In this document: piece by piece, positions 49,785 through 61,000 of the stretch | Position numbering within the stretch: position 1 is the first letter of the stretch | Layout of the letters: the number at the start of each line of letters is the position of its first letter | NCBI GenBank assembly: GCA_025526995.1 | Contig: JAHLKG010000008.1 | Coordinates: 992,001-1,056,000 of the forward strand | DNA length: 64,000 bases | Origin: Powellomyces hirtus | Taxonomy: Eukaryota > Chytridiomycota > Chytridiomycetes > Spizellomycetales > Powellomycetaceae | Reading direction: 5' to 3' | Position numbers and translations under genes: made by a program | Notes under the pieces: model-generated | What the model saw: only the letters and a program-made list of their open reading frames with translations | Told to the model about the DNA's origin: nothing | Databases searched by the model: none

Positions 49785-50344
49785 CTAGCAGGAAGCCAAG
49801 AAAACACACAGTTATCCTCTCTGTTCAAGTGCGACGACTCGGCAATATCTTACCCTATAACTATGAATTTGAATTGGGATGATTCGCTCGCACGATCGAG
49901 TCTTGACATGATGGCACGGTGTACGGGTGTCTCTGTTAGATCAACAGGCATCAGGATAGTTGCTTGATATTAATAAAGGTCAGGTTGCGAACAGGAGCCA
50001 GTCTACGTGTTATACGAAGATATCAACAAACGTAGGAGCCCGTGAAACTCAAAATTAAGACACGATTGACATCATATTTAGCATTACCGGCCTTTATCGC
50101 ATTGGGAATTGAAGCGTGACCCCAACTTCTTGAGGCTTCATCTCTAATGGCTGGCCCTCAAATACCAGACATGATGAAGGGTCCATAGCGAATTTGATAT
50201 TGAAGTGCTGCTGCTTGATCCTAACCCTACCATCTCAAAGAGCCATTGACGAGACGGCGGGTAACATAAGAGAAGTGTCCAAGTCCTCCATCATCGTGGC
50301 CTCGCGGCGCATGCCACCTCGGCGGGGCCTTTTGACACGACCCA
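49785..50344. other. Intergenic region
   Basis: 3' flank of catalase. No gene or repeat seen. Confidence 0.4.
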
Positions 50345-51984
50345 TCAGTACGGCAACTTGAGTCTATAGCTCCGTCCGGGGAAGCCCTTTTGGAGCGGGG
50401 AGCGCGGGAGGGACAGGAATTTGACGATAGCTGCCACTAGTGGTTTGCGATCAATGGTAACCAGAGCTAGAGCAAACGATATCACGAACGCGGAATTTGT
50501 TGCGGCGAGTTGCACAAACTGGGGCTTGTCGAGAGAAGTCCCAAGGTGACGAAGGAGCTCGTGGGCGGATGAAAAGGGCAAATGCTTTACCGAAGCCGGT
50601 AGAGCAGCTAAATGACCGCGGAGCGCTTGATGAATGGGTTGTACAAGATGGAAGTCCGGGTCGTCCGCTTGGAAGGTCATGCCGCATTCCGTTCGACGGG
50701 AAAGATTATGAAGACAGAGGGCAGTGGCAAAAGCGGGACTGAGCGTGGGTTGGGATCCCCAGAAGTTCGTTGCATTACTAGGGCTTGCATGATCAATTGC
50801 CGAAAGAATACGAGTGCGAATATCAGTCATATACTTTGCCAGCTTGTCTCCAGTCTTCGAGTCCCCGGCCGGCACAAGAAAGGACGCCCATTCCTTCTGA
50901 GCTTGAGTCACCATCTCGGCGACGGCATCATTCCGCATGGCCTCAAAGATGTAGTGACAACCTAGCCGCTGACCGCATAGAGCCACGACCAGGTGACTAG
51001 CATTGAGCAGGTAAAACTTGCGCTGCCAGTGCTGCTGCAGAATCCACAAACTGAAACCCGACGTTCTCCCATGGAAGCGTGTGCATGTCGAAGCGGCCGC
51101 GCTCAAGCGTTAATTCTTTGAACGCTCGCAAACTATGGTGTGGTCCAACTGCATGCCGACAGCCGAGTGCACGACCGTGCACAAGGAGTCGGTTGGTTCT
51201 AGAGTTATTCGATCGACCATACTTGTCAGAAAGTCGACGTGTGCCTCAATCCAAGTCAGGAGCTTCCGACGGTGGCTGGCATCGTAGGACTGAGCCTTCT
51301 CTACAAATTGGATAATAAGATTCTCAAGCGTGGCAGAGTTTTCTTAGATGTTGTCAAGAGAGATGACAGTGATGGCCTTGTTGATTGTGCGACGCCGTAA
51401 GTCCAGCCCAGCTGCAAGGTATGCAAATAACGATCTCGGGCCCTCTTCCGGTAGAGACGTTTGCAGAGACAGATCATGCGCAATATCCTCCGAAGAAGGT
51501 CCAAGGTGTAGGGGCCCGCTAGATGGTAACCCTTGTTCGTGACCGTGCAGGTTACAATCTTGATGTTCTCCAGGGCAAACTGTTCGATTAACCCGTGAGG
51601 GTCTTCCGGAGCGAAACTGGTGTGGGTAATGGCGGCATTCGCATCTGCGTAACAGTTGGCTCCCTTGCGATTGACCAGTAGGTAGACTCCATCTTGCTTT
51701 CGAAGTCCTAAAATATTTTTCTTGCTCCTGACTGAAGCCATGACGATTCCTCAGCGTGGATCGTACGGCAGCAGGTCGTGAACATAGGAAGCTAGGTGTG
51801 CAAGGGCAAAGTTTCCGCATCCAATGTGCAGAATCCCACTTGTAATGCGTCCATGCTTTAAGCCCCGGACGGTATCGGGCAATGAGCGCAGTCCTGCTCG
51901 AGAGAGCTTTGGGAGGTCATTCTCTTCAGAGGGAATGTTGCTGTCGTCTGTTTGGTGGTTGGCATCCGCGGTGATGATCGACAC
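50345..51984 (-). pseudogene. Mannitol dehydrogenase (long-chain polyol family), multiply disrupted
   Basis: The ancestor would oxidise mannitol (or arabinitol) with NAD(P). From 51984: a Rossmann-type start (ITSGILHIGCGNFALAHLASYVHDLL), then a TGA at 51751-51753 where the family has Trp-Gly-Ile. Next GLRKQDGVYLL and FAPEDPHGL, with TCTVTNKGYHL. A frameshift near 51500 leads into SSEDIAHDLSLQ, LFAYLAAGLDLRR and a TAA at 51344-51346. Then LTWIEAHVDFLTSMVDRIT, a second frameshift into HHSLRAFKELTLERGRFDMHTLPWENVGFQFV in shortened form, and a third into FYLLNASHLVVALCGQRLG at the active-site region. The final frame is open to 50345. At least five lesions; not functional. Confidence 0.85.
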
Positions 51985-52135
51985 TCATGCTGGTTGTGGC
52001 GGTTGGGAGGAGAAAGTTTTAGAACAAAACGCAATGAAAGGAAAGGTGCTCGCAATATCCGTTCCGCTAGATGGGGAAGGAAGGCCTTGCTCTATGTATG
52101 AGTTCCGCCAGAAATAAACTCCATCCCCCGGCTCC
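51985..52135. promoter_or_regulatory. Ancestral divergent promoter of two pseudogenes
   Basis: About 150 bp between the start of the dead mannitol dehydrogenase and the first recognisable codons of the dead phosphatase. A shared promoter is inferred from layout only. Confidence 0.3.
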
Positions 52136-52819
52136 ATGCTCATGAGTTTCACTTCGGATAATATCCTGCAGAGGAGCTGACATTCGCTGCGTGCTGCAGT
52201 GTTGTAAACAAGGTCCTTGCTCAACACAAGATTGATTTCCGATTCGCCCCACAGTCTTCGATGACGCGGTTCGTCGGCATGAACTTTCGCGGAATGATCC
52301 TGACACTTCAAGACCAGTACAAGTTCCCACTTTCTACCAAGGAGGAGGACAGTGTCACGCGAGAATTGCATGCTAAGGTCCGGCCATGTGCCAATATCGA
52401 TGCAGTTCTTGCCGACCTCGCCCAGAGCTACACACTTGCTGTTGTGTCCTCTTCCGCTCTTCGTCTCGTTTAGGTCTGCCTCACTGCAGCCGGGCTCGAT
52501 CGCTACATACACCCCGACCACGTCTTCAGTGCCACCACGTCCCTTAATGTTGCCCACCTCCAAACCGGACCCGGCCATATATATCCATGCTTGTAAAAGT
52601 CTAGGAACGAGCGTTGCCCACTGCGTAGCCGTCGAGGACTCGCAAAGCGGTGGTCAAAGCGCAGTCTGTGCGGGAATAAACGTTTTGGGTTATGTAGGGG
52701 CCTACGGAAAGGAGAAGCAGGCCGAGATGCGGATCCTGTTGAAAGCAGCAGGTGCCCTCAATGTAGGGACGACTGGGCGCACTTCGAGGGATCATTTGAG
52801 AAGTTATTGCCATGACTGA
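52136..52819 (+). pseudogene. HAD-superfamily phosphatase, disrupted
   Basis: The ancestor was probably a sugar- or polyol-phosphate phosphatase. Protein-like pieces on the plus strand: EELTFAACCSVVNKVLAQH preceded by a TAA at 52199-52201 or nearby in the same frame; SMTRFVGMNFRGMI; VRPCANIDAVLADLAQ; VVSSSALRLV followed by a TAG at 52471-52473; CLTAAGLDRYI; and, after a frameshift near 52550, SKPDPAIYIHACKSLG and AVEDSQSGGQSAVCAGINVLGYVG. The motif II Ser and motif III/IV (KPDP, EDS) are visible. The N-terminal DxDxT nucleophile motif was not found. It is read as dead. Divergent partner of the mannitol dehydrogenase pseudogene. Confidence 0.75.
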
Positions 52820-54023
52820 AGTGCTAGGCTTCCGCGGGGGCAGGGGGCACGCGGAGGATTGACATGTAATTAATTCAATAAATAATAGGCCTTACCTCAG
52901 TTGGTCCACCGGACGCGGGGAGTCCATGCCGCTGTTACGATGGAACTCATTCATGGGTTGGATTGCGTCTTAGTACATGTATGCGACATAAAGGTACTGA
53001 TGCGGGATGCGGGTTGGCCCGGGTTGGCCAGAGTGTTCCTCATGCAGCCCCCTTTCGGCGGGTTCGGGCAGTTTTCGAATACAAGATGACCGATTTTCGT
53101 GCGCCCTTCACTATACAAACCTCATTGAAACGAAATTCCTACGTCCAATAAGTTTCGCTACATTCGGAAGGCAAGCGTCCATCAGTGATGGGGTGAGATT
53201 CGTACAATATGTATTTTAAACGTTGGAAGGAGTACGAGTCCCACTATGGAAACATAATCGGTTTGGAAGCAGGTAGCCAGACTTTCGCCTCGGATGGCGT
53301 GTCCAGCAAGCTAGTTGCAGGGACATGGGTGCGACATTTGGGTCCTGCTGATTTGTGGGAGGCCGGTGGAGTTGGCATTACGGGGAGGGGTTGGGTGGAC
53401 ATATTACATCCAGAACGCCTCAAACATAAGTGTAGGCCCGCAGGCAGCAGGCTTTGATGTTTTAGCTTCCGTCATTCGTCAAGGCATAGAATGGTTAGAA
53501 GGTCTAGGCGCTGCATTCGTCCGTGCAAATTGTTATGGGGTAGGTATCCATGGACTCGCTTGTATAAAGGAACACACACAGCCCTGCAAGCCATTTGAGA
53601 ATTCCTATCGATATATTTCTTACACAGAGCGCACTAGGACAGGGGAGCTGAATCCGTTTTCTGAAGTCCTGCTGGTGCTGAAAATCGCTACAACCTACAG
53701 TAATAAAGCAACATGCGAGGTAGCCAACCCACGCCGCCGGATTGGAAAACATATTTCGTGCAACGAGCCGGACAACTGGCGCAAAGTGAGCGTGCGTTTC
53801 CAAGATGAATATCGATATTGTACTACTTGTTGTTTGAGAAGCATTCCTTGTGCGTCGCAGCGCAAATGAGGATGCTTTACGCATTTCGCGTGCAGTGACA
53901 TCATGGGACTTTGAAACGATCCATTGACGTAAGCGCTGCCTGGTTTACTACAAGTATCTCTCCCGTCGGGTTCACCACTTATCACAGCAGAGCAGTAGTT
54001 GCCCCTTCGCAAAAACAAAGACC
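52820..54023. other. Gene-free region
   Basis: Only short open frames without motifs on either strand. It contains the promoter of the membrane-protein gene that starts at 54024. Confidence 0.4.
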
Positions 54024-54530
54024 ATGGACAAATCGACACTCCGCCACCACCGGCCCGCTTTCCCCGCCGCTGTCGGCCTCGGCAAGGCCCTCGCCCTCGG
54101 TCTCGCAGCCGGCGCGTTCGGGGTGTTCACCATGACGTTCACCGAAAAACTCGAGCAAGCCATCGTCACAAGGCGACCCAATTCTTACGTCCCCGGGTAC
54201 ACGCTCCTTCGTCTTCTGCGTCATGACCCGTCCTCCTCGACCTCGCTCGTCGTCTGGAATCACACCATGCATTGGGGGCAGGGGATACTCGCGGGCGCGA
54301 TCCGTAGCGTCATGGCATACAACGGCGTGGCTGGCCCATTTGCGAGCTTCATTTTCACTGGTGTGCGGTTGCTGATCGACCAGAGTTTGGAGAACTTGAC
54401 AGGAGTGGGTGCGATGCCCTGGACGTGGCCGTGGCAGGAACAAATCATTGATGTCTTGCACAAGACGGTGTACGCGTTCGCCACAGGCTACGTGGTTGAT
54501 AGGTTCGTCGTCGGGTATCGATACGATTGA
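54024..54530 (+). CDS. Small integral membrane protein, hypothetical
   Basis: A 168-residue intronless frame from an ATG in good context (agaccATGG). Gly/Ala-rich helices look membrane-embedded: LGKALALGLAAGAFGVFTMTF (about 20-40), WGQGILAGAIRSVMAYNGVAG (about 84-105) and a C-terminal TVYAFATGYVVDRFVVGY. The polar stretches between carry several Trp (WNHTMHWGQG, MPWTWPWQEQ). No family is recognised with confidence. The composition is steady throughout and contrasts with the decayed region to the left, so it looks like a live gene. Location and function are unknown. Confidence 0.72.
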   Translation: MDKSTLRHHRPAFPAAVGLGKALALGLAAGAFGVFTMTFTEKLEQAIVTRRPNSYVPGYTLLRLLRHDPSSSTSLVVWNHTMHWGQGILAGAIRSVMAYNGVAGPFASFIFTGVRLLIDQSLENLTGVGAMPWTWPWQEQIIDVLHKTVYAFATGYVVDRFVVGYRYD

Positions 54531-55036
54531 TTGTGACACATCTTTATACAAGAACCTTCATTCTTCAATAAATATAATCTTTTGTTCTGCCTGCTCGCCC
54601 GCGATTCGTCGCAGCGCCCCGTGCTTTGTGGCTCCCCTTTCCCCGTTGAAAAACAGGCTTTGTGTTCGGCAATAGATCGATATGAGAGTTTTCATCCCGT
54701 CGATCAGACGGAAGACGTTCTGGCCCAGGAAAGAAAGTGTCTTGAAATTTGATCATGATATCATCCAGGAACGCTGGTCATGACGAAGATGTTGTCTCCT
54801 TCTTGATTCATCAATGAGGGCATACATGGATGGCAAATGCCTCGAGATATTCATTGGAAGAGAGTTCATTGTTGAATCGTCTGGTTGTGATTGGTCAGGT
54901 TCAGTATTTTTTATTGGAGATGTCAGCGTTTACCAGTCATTTATCAGCAATTGCAGAGGAATGGTTGACGTTCGAACAGACTGCTTAAAAGGTGGACCGT
55001 GTGCGTTATGGGTTATGACCAACCGGAATTTTGAAA
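54531..55036. other. Gene-free region before the telomere-like repeat
   Basis: No supported gene; one open frame of 106 codons (54814-55134) has no motif and runs through the telomeric repeat. Confidence 0.4.
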
Positions 55037-55066
55037 GGGTTAGGGTTAGGGTTAGGGTTAGGGTTT
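55037..55066 (+). repeat. Interstitial telomeric repeat (TTAGGG)4
   Basis: Four perfect TTAGGG units preceded by GGG and followed by TTT, G-rich strand on plus. The orientation is that of a right-hand chromosome end, yet at least 9 kb of transposon sequence follows. Confidence 0.9.
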
Positions 55067-55424
55067 CAGGTGCTTATTATTGGGGGTCACGACCCGCCAA
55101 CTACAGGGCCACGTTATGTACAGAGGGGCGGTGAAGCGAGGCTAGTCTAAGGGGCCGGAGGCTTTAAACTCAAGGAACTACATGGTCCTATGGGTCTTAC
55201 AGGTCTTGAACTTCCGCGAGGTCTTGACAGTTCTTGGGGTTGTGATAGACGGCTCGACGGCTCCTGGTGGAGCGCTTAGGCTACACTGGCTTCAATCTCT
55301 CCGTCGAGTAGATTGGCTCTTCGAAACCCCATCGGGCTCAGTGAAGGTTAGGCTTATAGCCTGGACAGGGAGCAGCTCCTAAGTGGCTTTATCCATGTGA
55401 ACAGGGAGTTATTTACTTTGTTTG

Positions 55425-56573
55425 CTATCTAAGTGGAAGAGGGGAATTGTTCACTCTCCATATTTCAAACGCTTCGGTATCTTTGAGGTTGGCTTCTGGT
55501 TGCCAGGAAGGGTTGGGCCAGCCAATGTACTTGGTCAGAAACATTCGGCGGCGGGTGCGGCCTTGGCCGGTAACTGTTTTGTTGAGAATTGCTTTGACTG
55601 AATATTTGGGTTCCCCTTCAATGAGGACTGGCTCAAGCGGTGGTGGTGTCTTATCCCGGAGTGGATGTGTTGTTGGTATATGCTTCCGCAGGATGTTGAC
55701 ATGGAAATAGGGCCAGATCGCCTTGAGGACCGTGTGTGATAGGTCTAAGCGATATGTTTCTGGATAAGGCCTTTTGGCTGAGATGGTGAATGGCCTGTTC
55801 CACTTAGGCGTGAGATTAGCAGGTTTAACTTGGTCAAGGTTGATCGCAGGTTGCTCACGGTTGAGGTCAACGAGATCCTCTATTTTGAACGCAATGGGAG
55901 TACGTCCTTGATTGAAATATTGCTCATAGTGGTCTTGCTTGTCACAAAGAGCTTGTTGAACCGTGAGATTGATGTCTGCGGCGCATTCCTGGTACAGGCA
56001 AACAAGGGCTCAGTTTGGTGGTGTCATCTGAGCAAGTTGTTTGGGGTTGATGTTCCAACTTGGAGGGCGCGGCACTCGGTTCAGCTCAATTTTGAAAGGA
56101 GTGAGACCATTGAGGTGGCGTCGAGGCTTAGAATTGAGGCAAAATTCAACTAACGGTCGAAATTCATGCCAGTTTGATCCACTATAGTCAAGGTATTTGC
56201 GGGTAATGAATTTGGTGATTTGGATCATTCTCTCTACTCGGCTGTCAGTTTGTTGATGTCGTGCTGTAGCAAACTCATGTTTGACGCCGGTTAACTTGGC
56301 AAAAGCGGAGAAGAGGTCTGCTAATAACCTGGGTTCTCGGTTGGATATTATGAGGAGAGGTATGCCGGTATGCTTCCAATCTTGGCTTAGGATGAGGGTG
56401 CTTAACTCATATTTAGAGAGGGTGCTTTCAGCAGGGATAAAGTGTAACGTCAAAGGAAGCTTTGATAGTTGGTAGTAAAAAATAGTGTGTATTATCGTGT
56501 GTTGTAAGGTAACGAGCGGAGAAGGGCGACCAGCGGCTGACAGCTTTATATAATGCGTGTCAGGGTGGCACAA
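55425..56573 (-). mobile_element. Ty3 chromovirus fragment, copy B (integrase C-half and chromodomain)
   Basis: A single minus frame from about 56430 to 55425, with one TGA at 56010-56012, carries the end of a Ty3 integrase. The catalytic Glu region is present (ATARHQQTDSRVERM). The second catalytic Asp position reads ISNREPRL, Asn where copy A has VTDRKPR. The first Asp is lost because similarity to copy A stops near 56430. Downstream: NQGRTPIAFKIEDLVDLNRE, then PYPETYRLDL, IWPYFHVNILR and a chromodomain (YSVKAILN...RRRMFLTKYIGWPNPSWQPEANL). No protease or reverse transcriptase and no clear LTR. Inactive. Confidence 0.8.
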
Positions 56574-56815
56574 AGTAATTTATCCACGAGGCACTTTATT
56601 GCCTATGAGTCAGGAGTCATGTGTATCACCGATGAATGGGTGGCCAGCCCGAACAAAGGATCGCGTATAACGTAATCAGAAGATCACGAAAAAGTATAAG
56701 GATATGAGGTTTCCCCGACACCTCCCTCAGACCCTGAGGAAACATCGTAGATGAATGTGAAGGGGATGAATAGAAAGGGAGAGCTCATGTTCATTTTAGA
56801 CTGTTGACACAGTGC

Positions 56816-56959
56816 TCAGTTCTTGCGTTGGCGCGCAATGTTTGTATGTGTGACAGAGGCGTCCCTCATGTCGAAGTGTTTGTGTGTGTATGTAGGTCGA
56901 TTCTTGCGTCGCCGCGCATGTGATTGTGTTTGTAGGTCGGTTCTTGCGTTGCCGCGCAT
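56816..56959 (+). repeat. Three spaced copies of a 25-28-bp word
   Basis: Variants of taggtcg(g/a)ttcttgcgt(t/c)gccgcgcatg at 56816-56840 (partial), 56892-56919 and 56932-56959, separated by GT-rich sequence. It lies beyond the 3' end of Ty3 copy A, so it may belong to that element's LTR. Confidence 0.7.
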
Positions 56960-57094
56960 GATGTAAGGAGAGACGAGGCGAGGCCGTTCCGTCATGGTTG
57001 AGTAGTGATAAGGGTTTTACCTTTTTCTACTAGTTGGCTGTATCGCCAAAGAGTTTGGATGTGCTTTGCGGCATCGTTCGTAGGCAGATGTTTC

Positions 57095-57682
57095 TCAGAG
57101 TTCAGACTCAGGTTCCCATGTAGGGTCGGCCCATCCTGCCCATTTGACCAAAAGATTTTGCTTGTGGCGGCGCTCATCGAGAATGTCTTTGACAACCCAT
57201 TCTTGTTCTCCACGAACTTCGACTGGTTTGGGTGGTTGTTGGACTTCACATTGTGGATATTGGTCTATTGCGTGAGGGCATAGGATATCGACGTGGAAGA
57301 CAGGCCAAATGCCACTAATCTTTGAAGGCGAGAGATCGAGTTCATAGGTATCAGGATGATCACCTTTGGCGATGACTTTGTAGGGTCCGATCCATATAGT
57401 AGAGAATCAAGGGCCTCTTCTTACGTCAACTTCGAGGTCTATACCCTTGCGATTGAGGTCAACGAAATCTCCGATATTGTATGCGATAGGAGTGCGGCCT
57501 TTGTCATGTTGTCGAGCATATTCATCTTGTGCTTGACGTAGATTTTCGCGTACGATTTGGGCTATTTCTTCTTGTCCCTTATGGTATCTTTCGAGTTCGG
57601 ACTTATCAACTCCGCGTAAATGAAGTTCTTGCCCTTCTAGGAGTGGATTCCATCCAGGTAAGATAACTGTGCGGCCAAGATC
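57095..57682 (-). mobile_element. Ty3 chromovirus copy A, 3' part (integrase C-terminus and chromodomain)
   Basis: Continuation of the reading frame interrupted at 63388 by the copia insertion. The frame runs from LGRTVILPGWNPLLEGQ, through EYARQHDKGRTPIAYNIGDFVDLNR and a TGA at 57407-57409, then IGPYKVIAKGDHPDTYELDL and GIWPVFHVDIL. It ends in a chromodomain (WVVKDILDERRHKQNLLVKWAGWADPTWEPESEL, given here as the family signature in two parts: WVVKDILDERR and LLVKWAGW...TWEP). Stop at 57095-57097. It is the same family as copy B and the 24.5-kb fossil. The 3' LTR is not defined but may lie in 56.6-57.0 kb. Confidence 0.85.
57678..57682. repeat. Target-site duplication (left copy)
   Basis: AGATC on plus (GATCT on minus), repeated at 63388-63392 on the other side of the copia element. 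Confidence 0.85.
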
Positions 57683-58047
57683 TATTGGAGATATCGGCGT
57701 TTCCAGTACTTTATCAGAAATGCAGAGGATTGGCCGAATTCGATGTGGCCTCCAGTATACTTCGTAAAGGGGGTTTACAGAGCTCTTCTGTGATGCAGAT
57801 GACGATGTAGCGTTGTTAGATGCACGGAGATGTAATGTATGCGAATGTATTTTATGTCTTAAAGTCTTATCGGTAATGTTTCGCTTCGAGCGTTCTAAAC
57901 TACTTTTTTTTCAATCACGTGATCACACGTGATCCAATTCAGCTCTTAGCGTTACCGGTATCACGGTCACGCGTTCTAGCCGGAGATTCCAAATTAGGAT
58001 CTAATGTAAGGACTAACGTTGAGTACGCAAGGCTCAACATTCCAATA
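57683..58047 (-). repeat. 3' LTR of the copia element
   Basis: 365 bp, the same length as 63023-63387 with seven differences, all transitions. It carries two CACGTG words at 57916-57921 and 57926-57931. Confidence 0.93.
57916..57931. promoter_or_regulatory. Paired CACGTG E-boxes in the LTR
   Basis: Two perfect CACGTG hexamers whose starts are 10 bp apart, about one helical turn, each flanked by TCA/GAT. The same pair lies in the other LTR at 63256-63271. Binding by a bHLH factor is possible but inferred. Confidence 0.5.
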
Positions 58048-58059
58048 CACCCCCTGTCC
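58048..58059 (-). other. Polypurine tract
   Basis: On the minus strand GGACAGGGGGTG abuts the 3' LTR, as expected for the plus-strand primer of an LTR retrotransposon. Confidence 0.65.
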
Positions 58060-58086
58060 GAGCAATCGATCCGCGATGATGGGATT

Positions 58087-61000
58087 TTACTCATTCGGGA
58101 GCTCCGTCATGGACGCTTTCGTCATTGGCGTGATGGTGTTGTCGTAGTGCTTGATGCACATGTTTTCGCGATGGTATTTGAATGCCGGGGCCGGTAAAGG
58201 CTTCGTAAGTGAGTCGGCTACCATTTCAGCAGTGGGTAAGTACTCCAGGTGAATCTCCTTGTCGATGTGATCACGAATGAAGTGATGTCGAATGTCGATG
58301 TGCTTGGTACGGGCGTGATGCACGGGATTCATTGCCAACGAGATGCATGACTGATTGTCTTCATAGATCGTTGTGGGTCGAGCATTTTCATCGAGATATT
58401 CGGGGATTTGGAGTTCTTGAAGAAGTGAGCAAAGCCAGATTGTCTCTTGAGTGGCGAATGAAAGTGCCATATATTCAGCTTTGGTAGATGAGAGAGCAAC
58501 GGTGGGTTGGCGCTTCGAAGCCCAAGTAATGGGGCCTGCATTTCCAATATAGAAAAGGTAGCCAGTGATTGACCGTCGATCAATGATGTTGTTTCCCCAA
58601 TCGGCATCGCTGTAGCCGTGAAGGGTGACGTTATTTCCGCCGATGCAGAGGCTGTAATCTGATGTTCCCCGTAGGTAGCGAAGAACGCGCTTTGCAGCTT
58701 GCAGATGTTGAGGCGAAGGATTGCTTGCGAAGCAAGAAAGCATACTGACTGCGACAGCGATGTCAGGACGCGTGCATATCATCAGGTACATGAGAGAACC
58801 AACGATTTCGCGATATTCTCCTTCTTGCGGGTTAGGTGAAGTCTTTGTATTTTCGACTTCGTAGGGTTCGAGCTTGGTCTGGTCCATCGGAGTGTTGACG
58901 GGCTTGCAATCTTGCATACCAAAGCGCTCGAGGATGTCATTTACATATGACTCTTGATCAAGATAGATGACGTGCCTTGAGTAATCGCGTCGAACTCTCA
59001 TTCCTAGGTAGTGATTGACTTTGCCTAGGTCTGTCATGTTGAACTCGTTGTGCAGGGATGTCTTGATTGACGAGATTTCCAATTCGGTCTTTGCGAAAAT
59101 GAGGAGATCGTCGACGTAGACGGAGATGTACTGCGATGAGTCACTTTCAGGTAGAGTTCTGATGTAGACGGCATTGTCATTTGCCAGGCGTTTGAATCCC
59201 AAAGAAGTCAGTTCTTTGTGAAGTAGGGAGTACCATTTGCACGGGGCTTGTTTCAGACCGTAGAGGGCCTTTCGGAGTCGAAGGATGGTCCCGGGCGGAA
59301 AGCCAGAGCCTTCAGGGGCATAGATTAGGATGGTCTTGGTAACAATCCCATTCAGGAATGCGGTTACTACATCCATTTGATGGCATTTCAAGCCTAGACT
59401 GGCGGCGAGAGCGAGAAGGACGCGTTGGGTAGCAATCTTGGCAACCGGAGCGTAGGTTTCGTTGTAGTCGATGCCGTAGCGTTGTTCGAAGCCTTTCACT
59501 ACAAGCCGGGCCTTGTATCGTTGGGGTTGACCATTCAGGTCTCGCTTAATCTTGAATACCCATTTAGTGCGGATGGGCCGTTGATTGTGCGGTAAGGATT
59601 TGGGGTTAATGACTTCCCATGTTTCATTGGTATGAAGGGACTTCAATTCGGCATTTATGGCCTTGGTCCACTTTGGCGCGTCGTCTGATGAGAGCGCTTG
59701 TTTGTAGGTTTGGGGTTCTTCGGTACTTGCAGCCGAAAGAGCGATCGCCGTCTTCTCGTTGATGTAGTCAGCGAAGACTGTCAAATGATTGACATTTTTG
59801 AGCGGTTCCCATGTATTATCTTCGTCTTCGAATCCTAGCCATTTGCAGAGGAATTCGGGGGCTTCCGGGCCATCACGTGAGTCGAGAATCTCTTCGACTT
59901 TGTAGAGTTCTTCAGGCGGAATGTAGTCTTTCGCGAGTTCGAGTGCTGAGATTTTGTCGAACGTTACATCGTGAGAAATGACTATTTCTTGACGGTTGTC
60001 ATCCCAACAGCGGTAAGCGCCGTCAAATTTGTAACCGATGAGTTTGAGACGTGTGGCGCGCGGTGCCAACTTTGAGACTTGTTTTCTCTTGACGAGATGC
60101 ACAAAGGCATCAGCCCAAATCACACGAAGGTGAGAAAGTGAGGGCTCTTCGCCGTTGAGCCGTTCGTACGGCGAAATGTTGTTATTGGACTTGTGGGGTA
60201 GGCGATTCCGTAAGTAGACTGATGTAGCCGCTAACTCGGTCCAGAGTTGTTTCGGAATGCCGTATGAGTGTTCCAATGAACGAACGGTGTCGAACAGGGT
60301 GAGGTTGAACCTTTCAGCTACACTGTTGGACTGTGGGGAATCTGCAGCGGTGAGTTCGTGCAGGATGCCCTTTTTTGAAATGAATTCTTTCAGATTGTGA
60401 TTGACAAACTCCCCCCCTCGATCGGAATGAAGTCGTCTGACCCTTTGGTTGGTCTGTTTTTCGATGAAATTGATGAATTCAATCAATTTTGCAGTAGATT
60501 CGCTCTTCGTCTTCAAGAAGAAGATCCATGTGAAGCGTGAATAGTCATCGATCACAACGAGGGCATATTTCTCATCGCCAACCGTGGGTATGTGCGGACC
60601 GTTCAGGTCGAAATGTAGGCAATCGAGTGGCGTCTTGGACCGTGTCATCGTACCGTTGAATGGTGAGCGCTTGTGCTTACCAAACTCGCAACCCTTGCAG
60701 ACTTTGTTGGTCATTGGGAGCTTGAGTTGCTTCATGATGTGAGTGCCTGGATGGCCCAATCGGTGATGCCAGAGGGTTCCTTCGTTGACAGGAGAAAAGG
60801 GACCAAAACAAGCCCCAGAAGAAGCCGCCGAAGCAGCGGCTGCGGCGGCGGCGCCATCGGCGGATGGTGCCCCCGAGGGGGCACCATCTTCAGCATCATC
60901 CGATGCTTTTGGGGCGGCCGGCCCCCCACCACAGCACCCACAACTCTCACTGGAGAGTATGGGGCCGGCTGGCCCCCCATTCGGGGCGGCCGGCCCCTCC

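Noticed and set aside
51985..52578. 197-codon open frame on minus
   Set aside because: Antisense to the HAD phosphatase remnants; no motif.
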